Assembly: GCF_020283565.1 (NCBI RefSeq)
Contig: NC_060061.1
Span: forward strand, 4,472,010-4,536,009
Direction of reading: 5' to 3'
Origin: Trifolium pratense
Taxonomy: Eukaryota > Streptophyta > Magnoliopsida > Fabales > Fabaceae
DNA: 64,000 bases
The translations under genes and the position numbers were made by a program. The notes below the pieces were generated by a model. It searched no databases and had not been told where the DNA came from. It saw nothing but the letters and a program-made list of their open reading frames with translations. Of this stretch, positions 36,187 through 47,504 are shown piece by piece (within the stretch, counting starts at the first letter, position 1; every line of letters starts with the position of its first letter).

Positions 36187-39100
36187 TTAAGAAAATACAC
36201 TAGAATCAACTTGTTGGACATTAGGGAAGATTTCCCTTAAGATGGCAGTATAGTTGGGTAACTTAGCCTGCAGGAAAGAAAAACAGGATTAGTTCTTAAG
36301 GAAATGCTTCATGTACCTGAAAAATATTTAAGAATGAACATCATCGTGATAATTCAGCATGCTATATATACACATAATCTACCAAAATATTATAAAAATG
36401 ACTCTACTACAAAACCATCATTTATTTCCCCAGCGAGTCCCCCAAACAGAATAGTTACAAAATGCTGCGTCCTGTTGGGAAAAACCACATTCATGATAAA
36501 GCAGAACGATAGGGGAAAAAACTTTTTTCATTGACCTCGAAGGTTAGTGATAATGGGGGATAATATGCTTTAAAAAAAACTCAGTAAAAGATTATGCACA
36601 CTTCATGGCCATAAAATTCCATTAACTAGATAAACTGATAGTTGAAACTGATGAAAATTCCACCAAAAAGGCTAAATAAAATCCATACACAAGGGTTATT
36701 TTCTAGGTAAATTGTGGTAAGCTTCTCTCTTGAACCAGCAACAGCCTCAGCAAATCCTTCGAGTGATTGTATTTGGTTGTCATTAAGCCACAAATCTTCT
36801 AATCTGCAATAGATTAAACGAGGCAATGAAATAGCAACCAAAGTTCATTTTTAAGGAGGGAAACAGATGAATAGACATACTGTGTCAGGTTTGCAATGTC
36901 ATCCACAGATGTTAGCTTATTTGATGATACATCTAAAACCCGGAGATTGACTAAAGATGACAAGCCTTCCATTTTTGTAATACCATTGTGGCTCAAGTAT
37001 AGTTCTTCTAGAGCTACGCAACCCTGCATGCCAAAGAGTTAGCAACTATAAATGAAATTAATATGAAAAGAAAATTTGGAGAAACCTCCTGCCTTTTTAC
37101 CAACAAGTTCAAAATGAAAGCAATCTCTAACAGTAATTGATGAATGCCTATTTTCTGGAAATGTGTGTCAGAATGAAGAATATTAAGAGAGGAATGTAAG
37201 TTTTTAGAGGATTTGAAATACTTTGTCATACAGCATCTTCTTTGGACATTTGGTACAACAATTTCATAAATTCCAAAGCCCGTGTTTGGTTATACAGTGA
37301 CAGAGCATTTCTTGCATCTCAATGGTCACTCACCGTGAATTTGACGAAGTTCCAATTTATAGGTGTTGTTGAACGCAGAAAATAGTCATTCATCAAAGTA
37401 TTTTTATCAAGGGGGATTGCCGCAGAAATAAACATGCACAAAGTATTTTTATCAAGGGGGTTGTCGCAGAAACACACACACACACAAGCATAAAAACTAT
37501 TACATATGTATAGAATAACCTTTAAATCACTATTAAACCAAACAAAATAGTAAAAGAGAATGTATCTGATTGGAAGAGTTTGGATCATACAACCCAGCCA
37601 GTTCCCTCATCACAAAGATATAGAAGTATAAAGCAACAAAAAAAAAACGAGTTGGGACCTTGTGGTCCAAGCTCTCTTTTCTCCTTTACATAAAATAACC
37701 CTAGTTCTACAGTGCAACAGATAAAGAGACCATGAGCTGCCCCGACCATGGTTGTCAAGATCGCAATACATGGAGGAGGAAGACTCACAGACAGATGGCA
37801 GCACGAGCGCAAGTGATAGTGCAAGGAGGAGGCTAGAGGCGGAGCCAGGATTTTAATTTGGGGGGGGGGGGGGGGGGGGGGGGGACCATGTTTAATATTA
37901 ATAGTTGTTACATTCATATATTTAAGTAAAATAAAAACATATCATCCAATTAAAAGTAAAATTCAGTCAAAAAAATAAAAATAAACTATATTTATTACAA
38001 GTGGACTGACCACCACCAATACATAGAATGATTTGCAGATAAGAGAAAGTTTTTTGACAGAAAATCTAAGAGAAAGTTCTAAACCAATAAAATTTTAATT
38101 GATGCAAAATATGATAAGGTCTAAAAATGCTATTCTTGACAAGAAAAAGAATATATCCAATAAAAATTGACAAGGTCCAAAATTTAAAAAGATTGGTTTC
38201 TCTGAAATTGATCTTTGAAAGAACGTCTTTACTTCATGTCCATTTAAATATAGTTTAGAATGATAAGAATAATAAAATAAAATAGTGGTGTATCATATAT
38301 TCTTATTTAGTTTATAAAAAAGGTATACCTATTTTTCTAAATATTGCCGAGGTCTTGGAGACGTATGAATGGATGCAGAAAAAATCAGATCAAAAGTTGA
38401 CAGAGGGAGAAGTGGAATACCTTTTATATTTTGCTTCTAGTTTATTAATAGGGTTAAATATGTTTTTGGTCCCTATAGTTTCACAGAATTTTCGTTTTAG
38501 TCCCTGAAGTTTGTTTTCACACTTTTTAGTCCCTGAAGTTTCTTCACTCAAGGTTTTTAGTCCCTACTTTTAATCAAACTATTGTATACTTTCACATTTT
38601 TGAATGATGTTTTACATTCATGTTTATAATATTATAAGAACATCTCCGATAAAAATTTATATTTTTTTAACATAAGATGAATTATTTATGAATTTTTATG
38701 TGCAAAAAACTAAAAAATTCATACTTAATTCATCTCTTCTTAAAAAAAAATTAAACTTTTGTAATAGAGATTCATATAATGTACTAAACATGACCGCAAA
38801 AAAAAAAAATTAAAATTTCGAATAATATGCACGAGTTGAATGAAAAGTAGGGACTAAAAACCTTGAGTGAAGAAACTTCAGGGACTAAAAAGTGTGAAAA
38901 CAAACTTCAGGGACTAAAACGAAAATTGTGTGAAACTATAGGGACCAAAAACATATTTAAACCTTATTAATATAACTATAGTTTAGTATGGTTTGAAATG
39001 TCAACAGACTAAAGAAATACATACATATATAGCTAAACAAAGTTTAGGAAAAATTGGGGGGGGGGGGGGGGGGGGTACCATGGCTATGTGTTCCCCGTTG

Positions 39101-40437
39101 CCTCCGCCCCTGGCTGGAGGCACAGTCATTGGGTACTGAGTGAGGAGGGAGAACGAACTTTGTTCGTTTTAAAAAGCTGTTTTTTTTAATAAAAAAAATG
39201 AAACGATGACAAAAGTCCAAAATTTTCCCATGAGTTCATGCTTAAATTCAAAGGGGTTAACAAAGCATGTGTTATTATTAACCATTCTAACCTCATTTTG
39301 CATGCTATAATTAAAATTCCAGTAACATTTTATACAACATATTTAAACACACTTCCATGCATCCAAACAAACTATTTTACAAATGAAAGTAATTGAAGTA
39401 TTTTAATATCCCAATATCTACAATTGTCAATAATTTTGAAATTCTCCATATAAATGCAGGGTAACTATGGTTTTACTTGATTGAATCACAGTAAACTATT
39501 GTAGCTATCTTAATCTGTTTTTTCTCCCTCCATATTTGTTCAAAGGTGATTTAAATTTGTTCTTCTCCCTATTTAGTTCTGGAATGTAATAGAGCAAGTA
39601 AAAACTCAGCATACCTCAAATCCTATCATTGAAGTAAGACGATTGCTTTGCAAACTAATCTTCTTGATGCATTTCAAACCACATAGATTCACAAGTTTAA
39701 TTCGATTACGTCCAAGCCATAGCTCCTGCAAATTCACAAGGTTCTCCAAATTCTCCATCACCTGAAAATAAAAAACCCAACTTGATAAATACAATATGAA
39801 AATGAAAATCACAAATCACAAATCAGCAATTAAAATGTAACGAACCCGTAATTTATTGGAACCGAGTTCCAAAATGAGCAATTGATGAAAATGTTGAATC
39901 TCCTCAATTTTAGTAACTTCATTTTTGGATACATAAAGTTCCTTGAGAGTATTGCAAACCCTAGATAATCCATGTAGCGAAGCGATTTCGTTGAAAGACA
40001 CATCAAAAACCAAAAGCTTCTTAAATATGCTTACATCAGGAATATTCTTTAATTGATTATCACGCAACACCAGTTCCTAAATCAATAAACACATTTCGTT
40101 TCAGAAATTGAAACGCATCGAAACAGAAAGAAAAAACGGAGAGAAAAAGAAAGAAGAAAGTACGTACCTCGAGATAGGAGAGAGCGTTCCATGAAGAGAG
40201 AGGTTCGACGCCGGAGTCGGTGATTAGGTTTTGACGGAGAGAAAGCTTTTTGAGATCGGATAATTGACCAATGCGAGGGTCTAGGGTAGATAAACGATTC
40301 GCGGTGAGGTCTAACTCGGTGAGATTGGGAGGTAATTCGACTGAGTCGAGATCGTGGAGTTGGTAACTGGTGAGATCTAAGAGCGTTGATGAAGGATCGA
40401 GTTCGTCGTTGAGATCTGTAGCCGTTGATGATTCCAT
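36187..40437 (-). CDS. SDS22-like leucine-rich repeat protein (PP1 regulatory subunit type)
   Basis: Spliced by eye as complement(36187..36267, 36689..36803, 36881..37023, 39615..39761, 39846..40076, 40168..40437); phases agree and the product is 328 residues. It is made almost entirely of short 21-22-residue leucine-rich repeats of the SDS22 type (LDLTANRLSTL, KKLSLRQNLI, LVFDVSFNEI, KELYVSKNEVTKI, LLILELGSNKL, LQELWLGRNRI, LEELYLSHNGI, LRVLDVSSNKL, LEDLWLNDNQI) with an LRR-cap-like end (LPNYTAILREIFPNVQQVDS). Plant and yeast homologues bind and regulate protein phosphatase 1 in cytosol and nucleus; that role is by family. Donor sites are standard except exon 2, which uses GTTCGT. The start at 40437 (MESSTATD) is chosen; an in-frame ATG at 40488 is also open. 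Intron 3 is 2.6 kb and holds nested transposon DNA. Confidence 0.9.
37834..39112. mobile_element. Inverted-ended element with G-tracts inside SDS22 intron 3
   Basis: The left end TAGAGGCGGAGCCAGG and the right end (read inverted) CAGGGGCGGAGGCAAC are imperfect inverted repeats. Just inside each lies a long G-run on the plus strand, 25 G at 37860-37884 and 20 G at 39056-39075, each preceded by AATTTG/AAATTG and followed by ACCATG or TACCATGG. Ends of this sort resemble hAT-like or related non-autonomous elements, but a clean target duplication was not found, so the class is open. It hosts the MULE-type MITE 38451-38963. Confidence 0.55.
38451..38963. mobile_element. Mutator-like MITE with long inverted repeats
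   Basis: The ends are GGGTTAAATATGTTTTTGGT on the left and, inverted, GGTTTAAATATGTTTTTGGT on the right. Inverted homology continues for more than 100 bp through several TTTTAGTCCCTGAAGTTT units. Perfect 9-bp direct repeats TTATTAATA flank it (38442-38450 and 38964-38972), the target duplication length of the Mutator superfamily. The 513-bp element is non-coding and can fold as one long hairpin. Confidence 0.93.
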
Positions 40438-40783
40438 TGCCACTGCCTCCTCCGTCGTACGCCGTGACCCGAATTTAAATTCTTTCAAGTCTTCTATTTA
40501 TGTGAAGGAAAGGAATTTTCCTTTACTCTGATACTAAATAAGTGGTCTAAAATTTACTATACTCATTTTCCATATTTAGGGTTGATTTTTCATAATTTCA
40601 CAACTGAAATATGATAACTAAATTGGAAATCAGTCACAAATTCACAATTTACCGCGGTGAATTAGTGAAAACTTAATGTTTATAACTTGGTAAAAAAAAC
40701 TTATTTTGTCATAATATCCTTTTCTGTACGCTGTCATAGGGGCCTAAAAAGCAATTTTCTGCAACTTTGGTGTTCATTGTCGC
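40438..40783. promoter_or_regulatory. Shared divergent promoter region, SDS22-like / PPR
   Basis: The two genes are transcribed away from each other with only 346 bp between their start codons, so this interval must hold both promoters. No convincing TATA box was picked out in either direction. The 5' part overlaps the possible N-terminal extension (to 40488) of the LRR gene. Confidence 0.6.
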
Positions 40784-42160
40784 ATGTCATACCCACGACC
40801 AGTGAGATCATGCTTCAAGCAACAACAACGTTGGCTCATGTCCCGATTCTTCCTCACATGTCGTCGCTGTTTCTCTGTTGTCACTGTTCCCCAACCCTCT
40901 CTTTTTGCTACCTTGTTGTGTAACACTACTCGTATACGCGAATTGAACCAAATATATGCCCACATTCTCATAACGCGGTTTTTAGAATCCAATCCCGCTT
41001 CTTTTAATTGGAACAACATCATAAGATCTTACACTAGACTAGAAGCACCCCGAAACGCGATTCGTGTCTATGTTTCGATGTTGCAGGCCGGGGTTTTACC
41101 CGACCGTTACACTCTTCCAATTGTTCTCAAGGCTGTGTCACAAACTTTTGCCACTGAGCTTGGAAAACAGGTTCATTCAGCTGGTATAAAGCTTGGACTT
41201 CAATCTAATGAGTATTGTGAAACTGGATTTATTAACTTGTATTGTAAAGCTGGTGATTTTGATAGTGCCCGTAAGGTGTTCGACGAAAATCCTGACCCAA
41301 AGCTTGGTTCTTGGAATGCTATAATAGGTGGTTTTTCACAAGCTGGACTTGCAGTGGATGCTGTTGGCGTGTTTATTGATATGAAGAGGCATGGATTTCG
41401 ACCGGATGGAATTACCATGGTTAGCTTAACATCGGCTTGTGGTAGCATCGGTGACTTGTACCTGGCTCTCCAATTGCATAAATGTGTTTTTCAGGCTAAA
41501 GCTTCTGATAAGACTGACATTTTGATGTCGAATTCTCTGATTGACATGTATGGAAAGTGTGGGCGAATGGACTTGGCTTACAGAGTTTTTGCGACGATGG
41601 AGGATAGGAATGTGTCATCGTGGACATCCATGATTGTGGGTTATGGAATGCATGGACATGTGAAGGAGGCGCTTGGTTGCTTTCAGTGTATGAGGGAGTC
41701 GGGAGTGAAGCCTAATTATGTGACTTTTATTGGAGTGCTTAGTGCTTGTGTGCATGGAGGGACTGTTAAAGAAGGAAGGTTTTACTTTGATATGATGAAG
41801 AATGTTTATGGCATAAGACCCCAACTGCAACATTATGGATGTATGGTGGATTTGCTAGGTCGGGCAGGATTGCTTGACGATGCCAGGAGAATGGTGGAGG
41901 AGATGCCTGTGAAGCCAAATTCAGTAATATGGGGGTGTTTGATGGGTGCGTGTGAGAAACATGGGAATGTGCATATGGCAGAGTGGGTAGCTGAGCATTT
42001 GCAAGCATTGGAACCTTGGAATGAAGGTGTTTACGTGGTATTGTCAAATATCTATGCCAATAAAGGCTTGTGGAAGGAGGTCGAGAGAATAAGATCCTTC
42101 ATGAAAGGAGAAAGACTTACTAAGGTTCCTGCCTATAGCATCACAACAAAATCAGATTGA
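40784..42160 (+). CDS. PLS-class pentatricopeptide repeat protein, E subgroup
   Basis: An intronless gene of 458 residues, typical of plant PPR genes. After an Arg/Phe/Ser-rich N-terminus (MSRFFLTCRRCFSVVTV, likely organelle targeting) come PLS-type repeats, for example NNIIRSYTRLEAPRNAIRVY, SWNAIIGGFSQAGLAVDAVG and SWTSMIVGYGMHGHVKEALG, with the L-type VLSACVHGGTVKEGRFYFD. The C-terminal E region is GCLMGACEKHGNVHMAEWVA followed by GVYVVLSNIYANKGLWKEVE. It stops after AYSITTKSD, so there is no full DYW deaminase domain. By family it binds organellar RNA and acts in editing or processing with a DYW partner in trans. It resembles the Arabidopsis At1g77170-type proteins (from memory, unverified). 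ATG 40784 is first; ATG 40838 (MSRFFL) is a strong alternative start. Confidence 0.93.
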   Translation: MSYPRPVRSCFKQQQRWLMSRFFLTCRRCFSVVTVPQPSLFATLLCNTTRIRELNQIYAHILITRFLESNPASFNWNNIIRSYTRLEAPRNAIRVYVSMLQAGVLPDRYTLPIVLKAVSQTFATELGKQVHSAGIKLGLQSNEYCETGFINLYCKAGDFDSARKVFDENPDPKLGSWNAIIGGFSQAGLAVDAVGVFIDMKRHGFRPDGITMVSLTSACGSIGDLYLALQLHKCVFQAKASDKTDILMSNSLIDMYGKCGRMDLAYRVFATMEDRNVSSWTSMIVGYGMHGHVKEALGCFQCMRESGVKPNYVTFIGVLSACVHGGTVKEGRFYFDMMKNVYGIRPQLQHYGCMVDLLGRAGLLDDARRMVEEMPVKPNSVIWGCLMGACEKHGNVHMAEWVAEHLQALEPWNEGVYVVLSNIYANKGLWKEVERIRSFMKGERLTKVPAYSITTKSD

Positions 42161-43730
42161 AGATTCAACAATAATTTATTTTAGCATTGGGGACTTTACA
42201 ATCAATTGTAGTTTATTTATGTGTCGTTTTTTATGTGCAATTTTGCTTTTCAGCTATTTTTTTTTTTTGTCTTTTTCAGCTATATATACTCCATAAACAG
42301 CAGATATTTCCAATGTTGGAAATGTTTTTTATTTGAGGACGGGAGAAGAGTGGAAGACTGAAGTTAGATATGAGTAGCTTATAAGAAACATGGGAATTTG
42401 ATTTGTAAATATAACCTTTGAATTTTTATGATTTTGTAAGGAAAGGTTTAAATCTAGTGACTGAGAATCATATCATGCTTTGCTTGTTCTGCGCACATGG
42501 TCATGAATTTATAGATGTACGACATTCAGGCTTATGTTGTAAGGAAGCGATGCTTATACTTGACAACAATTACGGTTCAATATAGTTGTAATTGTATGTT
42601 TCCTTCCTTTTTCCATTTTCTTATTTGTTTGCCACTTGATGTAATGACTTCTTAGCTCAGGAACTTAACACTTAATAATAGGCTTATTAAATTTTCAAAT
42701 GCTTGTTTGTAGTGCTAACTGCTAAATTTCATTTCATGTGTCTAAATTTTTTCTACTGAAGACATTTTTTGGGGGTTAAAGTTGAGTGGTATAGGCTAAC
42801 AGTTATCTCACTATTATAAGATGAGGATGAGGAAATTGCATAGCAGGTACCTGGGAGGTTGGAAAACAGAACTTGTGCAAAACATTAAGCCCAAATGATT
42901 TATCCTTTAGCCAAAAGCTGTATCTTTATGTGAGTTCATGCACACAGAGCAAAATGATCTTTTGCTTACGAAAATTTGAATTTTCTTCTGGAACTTAAAA
43001 CTGCCGAGATAGAGGATTTTGGCTTTATATTGTTACTGCATACTGAAGGAGGAAGTACTGCTGCATAGACCCTGAGACGTGCAGCTATGTCAAAATTTAA
43101 AGCTGAAAGCAATTAAAGTGTCCCGTCCGTGTTATCTTTCTCTCAAATTTTTGTATTCTTATTGAATGAACTAAAGGGTTATAGTTATACAAATTATGTG
43201 ATTATCATGATGAAGTATAACGTCTTGGCTTAAAAAAGAAGCACGATATTTTCTGCTAACACTGGCATTAGCGTGCTGACAATCGGTGCACCGAGAGCTA
43301 TTGACGATGGAGACTGCAGAACTTGTACTTGAGAAACAAGTTATAAGATCTTCTAATTGACAATCATAAAATACTATAAAAACTGGTTTCGCTGTGAAAG
43401 TTAAGCTGCATCAACAAAGTTGAAAAGTATTGTGAAGGAAAAATGTCAAACATAACTATACATTGATATTAGCCTATATAATTTTTCAGGTCCAAGACAA
43501 AGAAAGCAGCTAGTGACCTCTCAGAAAAAGATCTGTAACTTAAAATTCCCAGTGGATAATTACATCATACATGTTCATGAATTAAAGAAAAAAGACATCG
43601 TCTAATCCTAGGACCTATAAACCTTCTTACAAATCATTATTTTTGTAATGATCTGTAATTCAACCTTTTGTTTACAATTATGATAAACAGATTTACAATC
43701 TCAACAAATTTACAATCTCATAAAACCAAA
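42161..43730. other. Intergenic region between convergent PPR and membrane protein genes
   Basis: Contains the PPR 3' UTR and, at about 43260-43510, a diverged third copy of the sequence duplicated at 46140-46300 and 61660-61960. The matching blocks are CAATCGGTGCACCGAGAGCT/GTGCACCAAGAGCTACCG and TCAGGTCCAAGACAAAGAAAG. No gene was seen. Confidence 0.5.
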
Positions 43731-44462
43731 TTATCTCCACCTATTACTTGATTGCAAACCTGAAGCATCAACATGAGTAGTGATTCCGGCATTAATTTCT
43801 TTGTCGGCTGTTGTGACATTTATGGATCCTTCCAAATTCATTTCAGCATCATTCTCAACTCCATATGCGACTTCATAAATATTGATCTTTTTAAGCCAAT
43901 TTACATTGCTAAAAGTTGAAATGTTTTCATCATTGCTGTCAGGTGGAACACCATTTTCATCATGAAAGCTTTCGACCTCATCCATTTCCTCTATTATTAC
44001 ACCATCCTTAGTAGCACTCTCCACCACATTTTTCTGCATATTTTTTCCTTTCTCGTTAATTCTACGTTTGGTGTCTTCATCCTCGGCATTCTCCTTCAAT
44101 GAGAATTCTGATTTAGCATTCTTTCTAACCTGCATATCATTTGGCAGGTCCCTGCGTTGTACTTCTTCTCTGTCATGACTTTTATACTCATTAGTTACTT
44201 CTCCAACAGAATCAACCATTCGCGAGTTAGGAAAAGCTCCTTCATCCAATCTTGACAGTATCCCTTTCCGTCCAAACAATTTAGCTCCACATCCTACAAC
44301 AATCTTGGTTTGACCACCATAGTTCTTTGTTTTTATGTTCTTGATCTGATACAGTAACCAGACACAAACAGCCAAAATTATCATCACCTTCAAAACCTGT
44401 TTTATGTTAGACCCTTTTGGTTTTTGGTACTTTCCCAAAGATTGATATAAGTATAACTCCAT
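43731..44462 (-). CDS. Single-pass membrane protein of unknown function
   Basis: A one-exon coding region of 243 residues. The basic N-terminus (GKYQKPKGSNIKQVLKV) leads into one hydrophobic helix, about residues 25-43 (VMIILAVCVWLLYQI), then a long charged, mostly acidic tail with DEDTKRRINEKGKNMQKN and EEMDEVESFHDENGVPPDS. The motif KQVLKxxxxLAVCxWLLYQ(I/V)K is shared by a plant family of small transmembrane proteins that I recall only as uncharacterised. A 5' UTR intron is likely: donor at about 44770 (AAAAAAAG then GTAAAA on the minus strand) and acceptor just before the ATG (ATGCAG then AAGAATGG). Topology is inferred as type II or signal-anchored with the tail outside the cytosol. No enzymatic motif was seen. 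Confidence 0.8.
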   Translation of the reverse strand: MELYLYQSLGKYQKPKGSNIKQVLKVMIILAVCVWLLYQIKNIKTKNYGGQTKIVVGCGAKLFGRKGILSRLDEGAFPNSRMVDSVGEVTNEYKSHDREEVQRRDLPNDMQVRKNAKSEFSLKENAEDEDTKRRINEKGKNMQKNVVESATKDGVIIEEMDEVESFHDENGVPPDSNDENISTFSNVNWLKKINIYEVAYGVENDAEMNLEGSINVTTADKEINAGITTHVDASGLQSSNRWR

Positions 44463-45171
44463 TCTTCTGCATTAATTCAACATCTTACAAGGTTCAAATA
44501 AATATTCAGAAAATTCTGAAGATATACCAAGTTAATCATGAAACCAATAGACAAATATATTGGCCATTTCTAATCCCAAATATGATTTCCAACAATGATT
44601 CTTTAACTATCACAATAAAAATAAAAAAAAAAATTCCAAGAAACAAGTTTGGCCATGATGATTGATGGGAAAATGAAAAATACTAAAAATTAAAAAAGCA
44701 ATCTTGTTACAAAGAAAATTCAAAGGAAAAATAAAGAACAAGAACTGGATTCTTAAGGAACAAGTTTTTACCTTTTTTTGTATCTTCACTTGTTCTTGCT
44801 TTGGTGTTGAGTGTTCTCTCTTGTGTTGTGTTTGGTCTTTTGTGGCTTTAAATTATTCTTTGACTAAACTGTTGAATAATTAAATAGTTTGAAAGTACAA
44901 CAGGGTCGTTGAAGTTCCCAAAAATAGCGGTTACTTTTTTGTTTGTCATCTCCACAATGCCCCTTGAAGTATCCGTCACGCAACGAAGGAAACAAGAGTG
45001 AGAAATGAAGTAACCAAGGGCAAATTCGATATTTTGTATGATCATTGGATCAGAGTGCTGGCCCATGAACGCTGGGGCTAATTTCCAAAGATTAGTAAAA
45101 TCTTCTAACTTGCAAATGCAAGTCATTGACTAATCTTTTTTATGCCTTAATAATTGACTAAAATAATCTGC

Positions 45172-47449
45172 ATGTGTTTATGTAATGTTTGGCTCTTTGT
45201 GGATTGATCAAATTTTAAATATTTATAATTAACAAACTTATCCTCAGACACTTGAACTGAACTGGTACTTTAATTTAATTATTTTTTAACAAAATTGGTT
45301 TTTTTATTTATTTTTAATTTGACGATAAAATTGGATATATGGGTACATCTCGATCTTTTGACAAAAACATTAGCTTAGATGCATGAAGGTGCTTCTTGAT
45401 CATGTAGCACCTACTTAAGAGTAAATAAACACATAGTCTCACATCGGTTGAGAGATGGTCTGACTAAGTGTTTATATACTAGAGGCAATCCTCACCTTAC
45501 AAGCCGGTTTTGTAAGGATGAATTAGGCCCAATACTTATTTCTAAGATGGTATCAGAGCCTCTCCACGATCCATTGGGTCACCTGTTATCAGGTTTTCGC
45601 TATCGGACCACCTACCGTTTATATCCACGCACCAAGCCCAATAGTGCTGGGCGTGAGGGGGTGTGTTAAGAGTCTCACATCGGTTGAGAGATGGCCTGAC
45701 TAAGTGTTTATATACTAGAGGCAATCCTCACCTTACAAGCTGGTTTTGTAAGGATGAGTTAGGCCCAATACTTATTTCTAAGAGACATAGTGTCAACATA
45801 TATAACAGTAGGAATTAACCACACGGATTAAATTCTTTCACGAATCCTTTAGAGTTGCAAGGTTGTCAGACTTGCGAGTCTATGTAGACTCGTGGTCGTG
45901 GAGGTTCCGTAGACTCAAATCACTCAATTCGTAGACTTGTAAAGGTCTATGAAAAATAAAAAATGACTTCAAAAAACCTTGCAAATTAACATAAAAAACT
46001 AGCTAATTTCAAACTCCATAATAAAGTTGCTAAAAAAACACCTCCATGATAAAGCAAAGTTTGTAGATAAGGAGTTTCTTCGTTCTACATAGAGCAAACA
46101 ACAACGAGAATGAAACAAAAAAATACATAACTAATAGCTGGAACCAATTTGTAAGAGATGATAATTAACAATCATCTAACAGAATGTTATTGATTTGCAA
46201 TGAAAGCTAAGCTAAATTGACAAATTGTCAAGGAAACATGTCATGCATAACAGTTGCATTGATATTAGCCTATGTACAAAGACAAAGAAAGCTTCATATC
46301 CGATACATTCATAGCTAAGAAACTTGTCTACAAAAAATCACACAGAATACGCACAAAAGTTATCAATGCTAATAACTACAATAGGCATGTAGAAAACACA
46401 ACAGGAAGCTAAACTGAAGATTATTAAGAATTGATAGTGTTTGGAAAGCCAGGTTATCCGCAGTATAACTGTGTGGTAGCATGACGACGCTATGACGAAA
46501 ACACAATGCATATTGTGCAATGGATGCAGGGCCTAAAACAGTTTATTTTATGGTGTGCTCAGCAGCTTACCAAGTCCTATATTTGTATTCACCCTATTTC
46601 CTTTCTATGATAAAAACCGAGGAAAGTTGCATGATATCCAGCAGGATATCTGCCCAATTACTATACCTTACCGGATAAATGACATTTCTACTCATGTTCT
46701 TCTGCTAGTTCAAACCATGACATGTTCCAAAAGAATTGTAAAACTGGCTCAAACAATAAAGACTACCACCCATTTGAACCAGATGTACCACATTTGAATT
46801 GGCAAAATCTCAGCATCAGAACAAGACAAGAAATTAATAAAAAGGGAATTGATAGCTTTCTCAGAGAAAGGGAAAACAAATAGTGGGAGAAAAAGAGCAA
46901 AATTTAATAACTCAACTACCATAGAAGGGGGAAATAGCATCAATTACATTTCAATGCCAAATTAAACTCTTCAATGTTTAAACAGTTTATCAGAAGATTC
47001 AATAATATGTTGTACTGTATTAAATATTAAAGGTTAAATTACAGGAATAAATTAAAAAAACATGTCATACAACACATGCAATACATGTCCCTGACCAATA
47101 AATAAAAAATTATTCCCATACAAACTCAGAAGTACCTAGTGATTCTGAGCATCAGAAGTAAGCATTGCAAGACACTGACAATACAAAATGATAGATAAAC
47201 TCTTCTCTAAATTCATAGAGTTAGCTTGAACTTCAATGATCAGACTGCAACCTGTTCAGGAAACAAATAAATACTTATTCAATCGCTTTCTATGTCTGAC
47301 TCATCACGTTTCGAAGTTTTCCGAGCTGATCTAGAGCCAATCATAATATTTGCCAATTCTTGGATTGAACATGATGTACTCCGCTTCATCTTATTAGCAA
47401 GTATATCAATGTTATCCAAAAGCCCTAAGCCCAAGAGGCGATTCCTTAG
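45172..47449. repeat. Segmental duplication, truncated copy A
   Basis: Collinear in the same orientation with 60865-62969: TGTTTATGTAATGTTTGGCT (45174 / 60869), ATGTAGACTCGTGGTC-type blocks (45883 / 61273), ACAATCATCTAACAGAATG (46170 / 61742), GCATAACAGTTGCATTGATA, the 62115-62550 block, and the PPR 3' end. Exceptions are the middle (45950-46140 against 61325-61715), which does not match, and the TRIM found only in copy A. Homology stops inside the PPR C-terminus at about 47449. Confidence 0.92.
45436..45783 (+). mobile_element. TRIM retrotransposon, copy 2
   Basis: Two 112-bp direct repeats (45436-45547 and 45672-45783) starting GTCTCACATCGGTTGAGAGA and ending ACTTATTTCTAAGA differ at three visible sites. 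The primer-binding site TGGTATCAGAGCC follows the first and a purine-rich GGGCGTGAGGGGGTG precedes the second. A target duplication ACATA is at 45431-45435 and 45785-45789, with one extra G at the right edge. The right repeat is preceded by TGTTAAGA, the expected LTR start, which the left repeat lacks, so the left LTR seems shortened at its tip. The empty site is present in the paralogous segment at about 61157-61165. Confidence 0.9.
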
Positions 47450-47461
47450 GCTAAATGGCAT
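47279..47461 (-). pseudogene. PPR C-terminal fragment (copy of the 62799 gene)
   Basis: It encodes LRNRLLGLGLLDNIDILANK and then MKRSTSCSIQELANIMIG with the RRDESDIESD-like end (here KRDESDIESD), followed by a stop, nearly identical to the last 58 residues of the PPR gene at 62799. Upstream the homology ends at the duplication edge (47449) and the sequence passes directly into the dynamin-like fragment. There is no PPR motif array and no independent promoter, so it is non-functional. Confidence 0.92.
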
Positions 47462-47504
47462 TTTTTTTGTAGTGACATGTACACAAAAAATAAAATAATC
47501 AGTA

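Noticed and set aside
37585..37917. Minus-strand frame with a proline run
   Set aside because: The prolines come from the 25-G tract of an intronic transposon; no protein family was recognised.
45548..45560. tRNA-Met-like sequence TGGTATCAGAGCC
   Set aside because: It is a retroelement primer-binding site, not a tRNA gene; no cloverleaf surrounds it. The same applies at 28825 and 34616.
45542..45724. Open frames over the TRIM
   Set aside because: Chance frames across LTR, primer-binding site and polypurine tract; TRIMs encode no protein.
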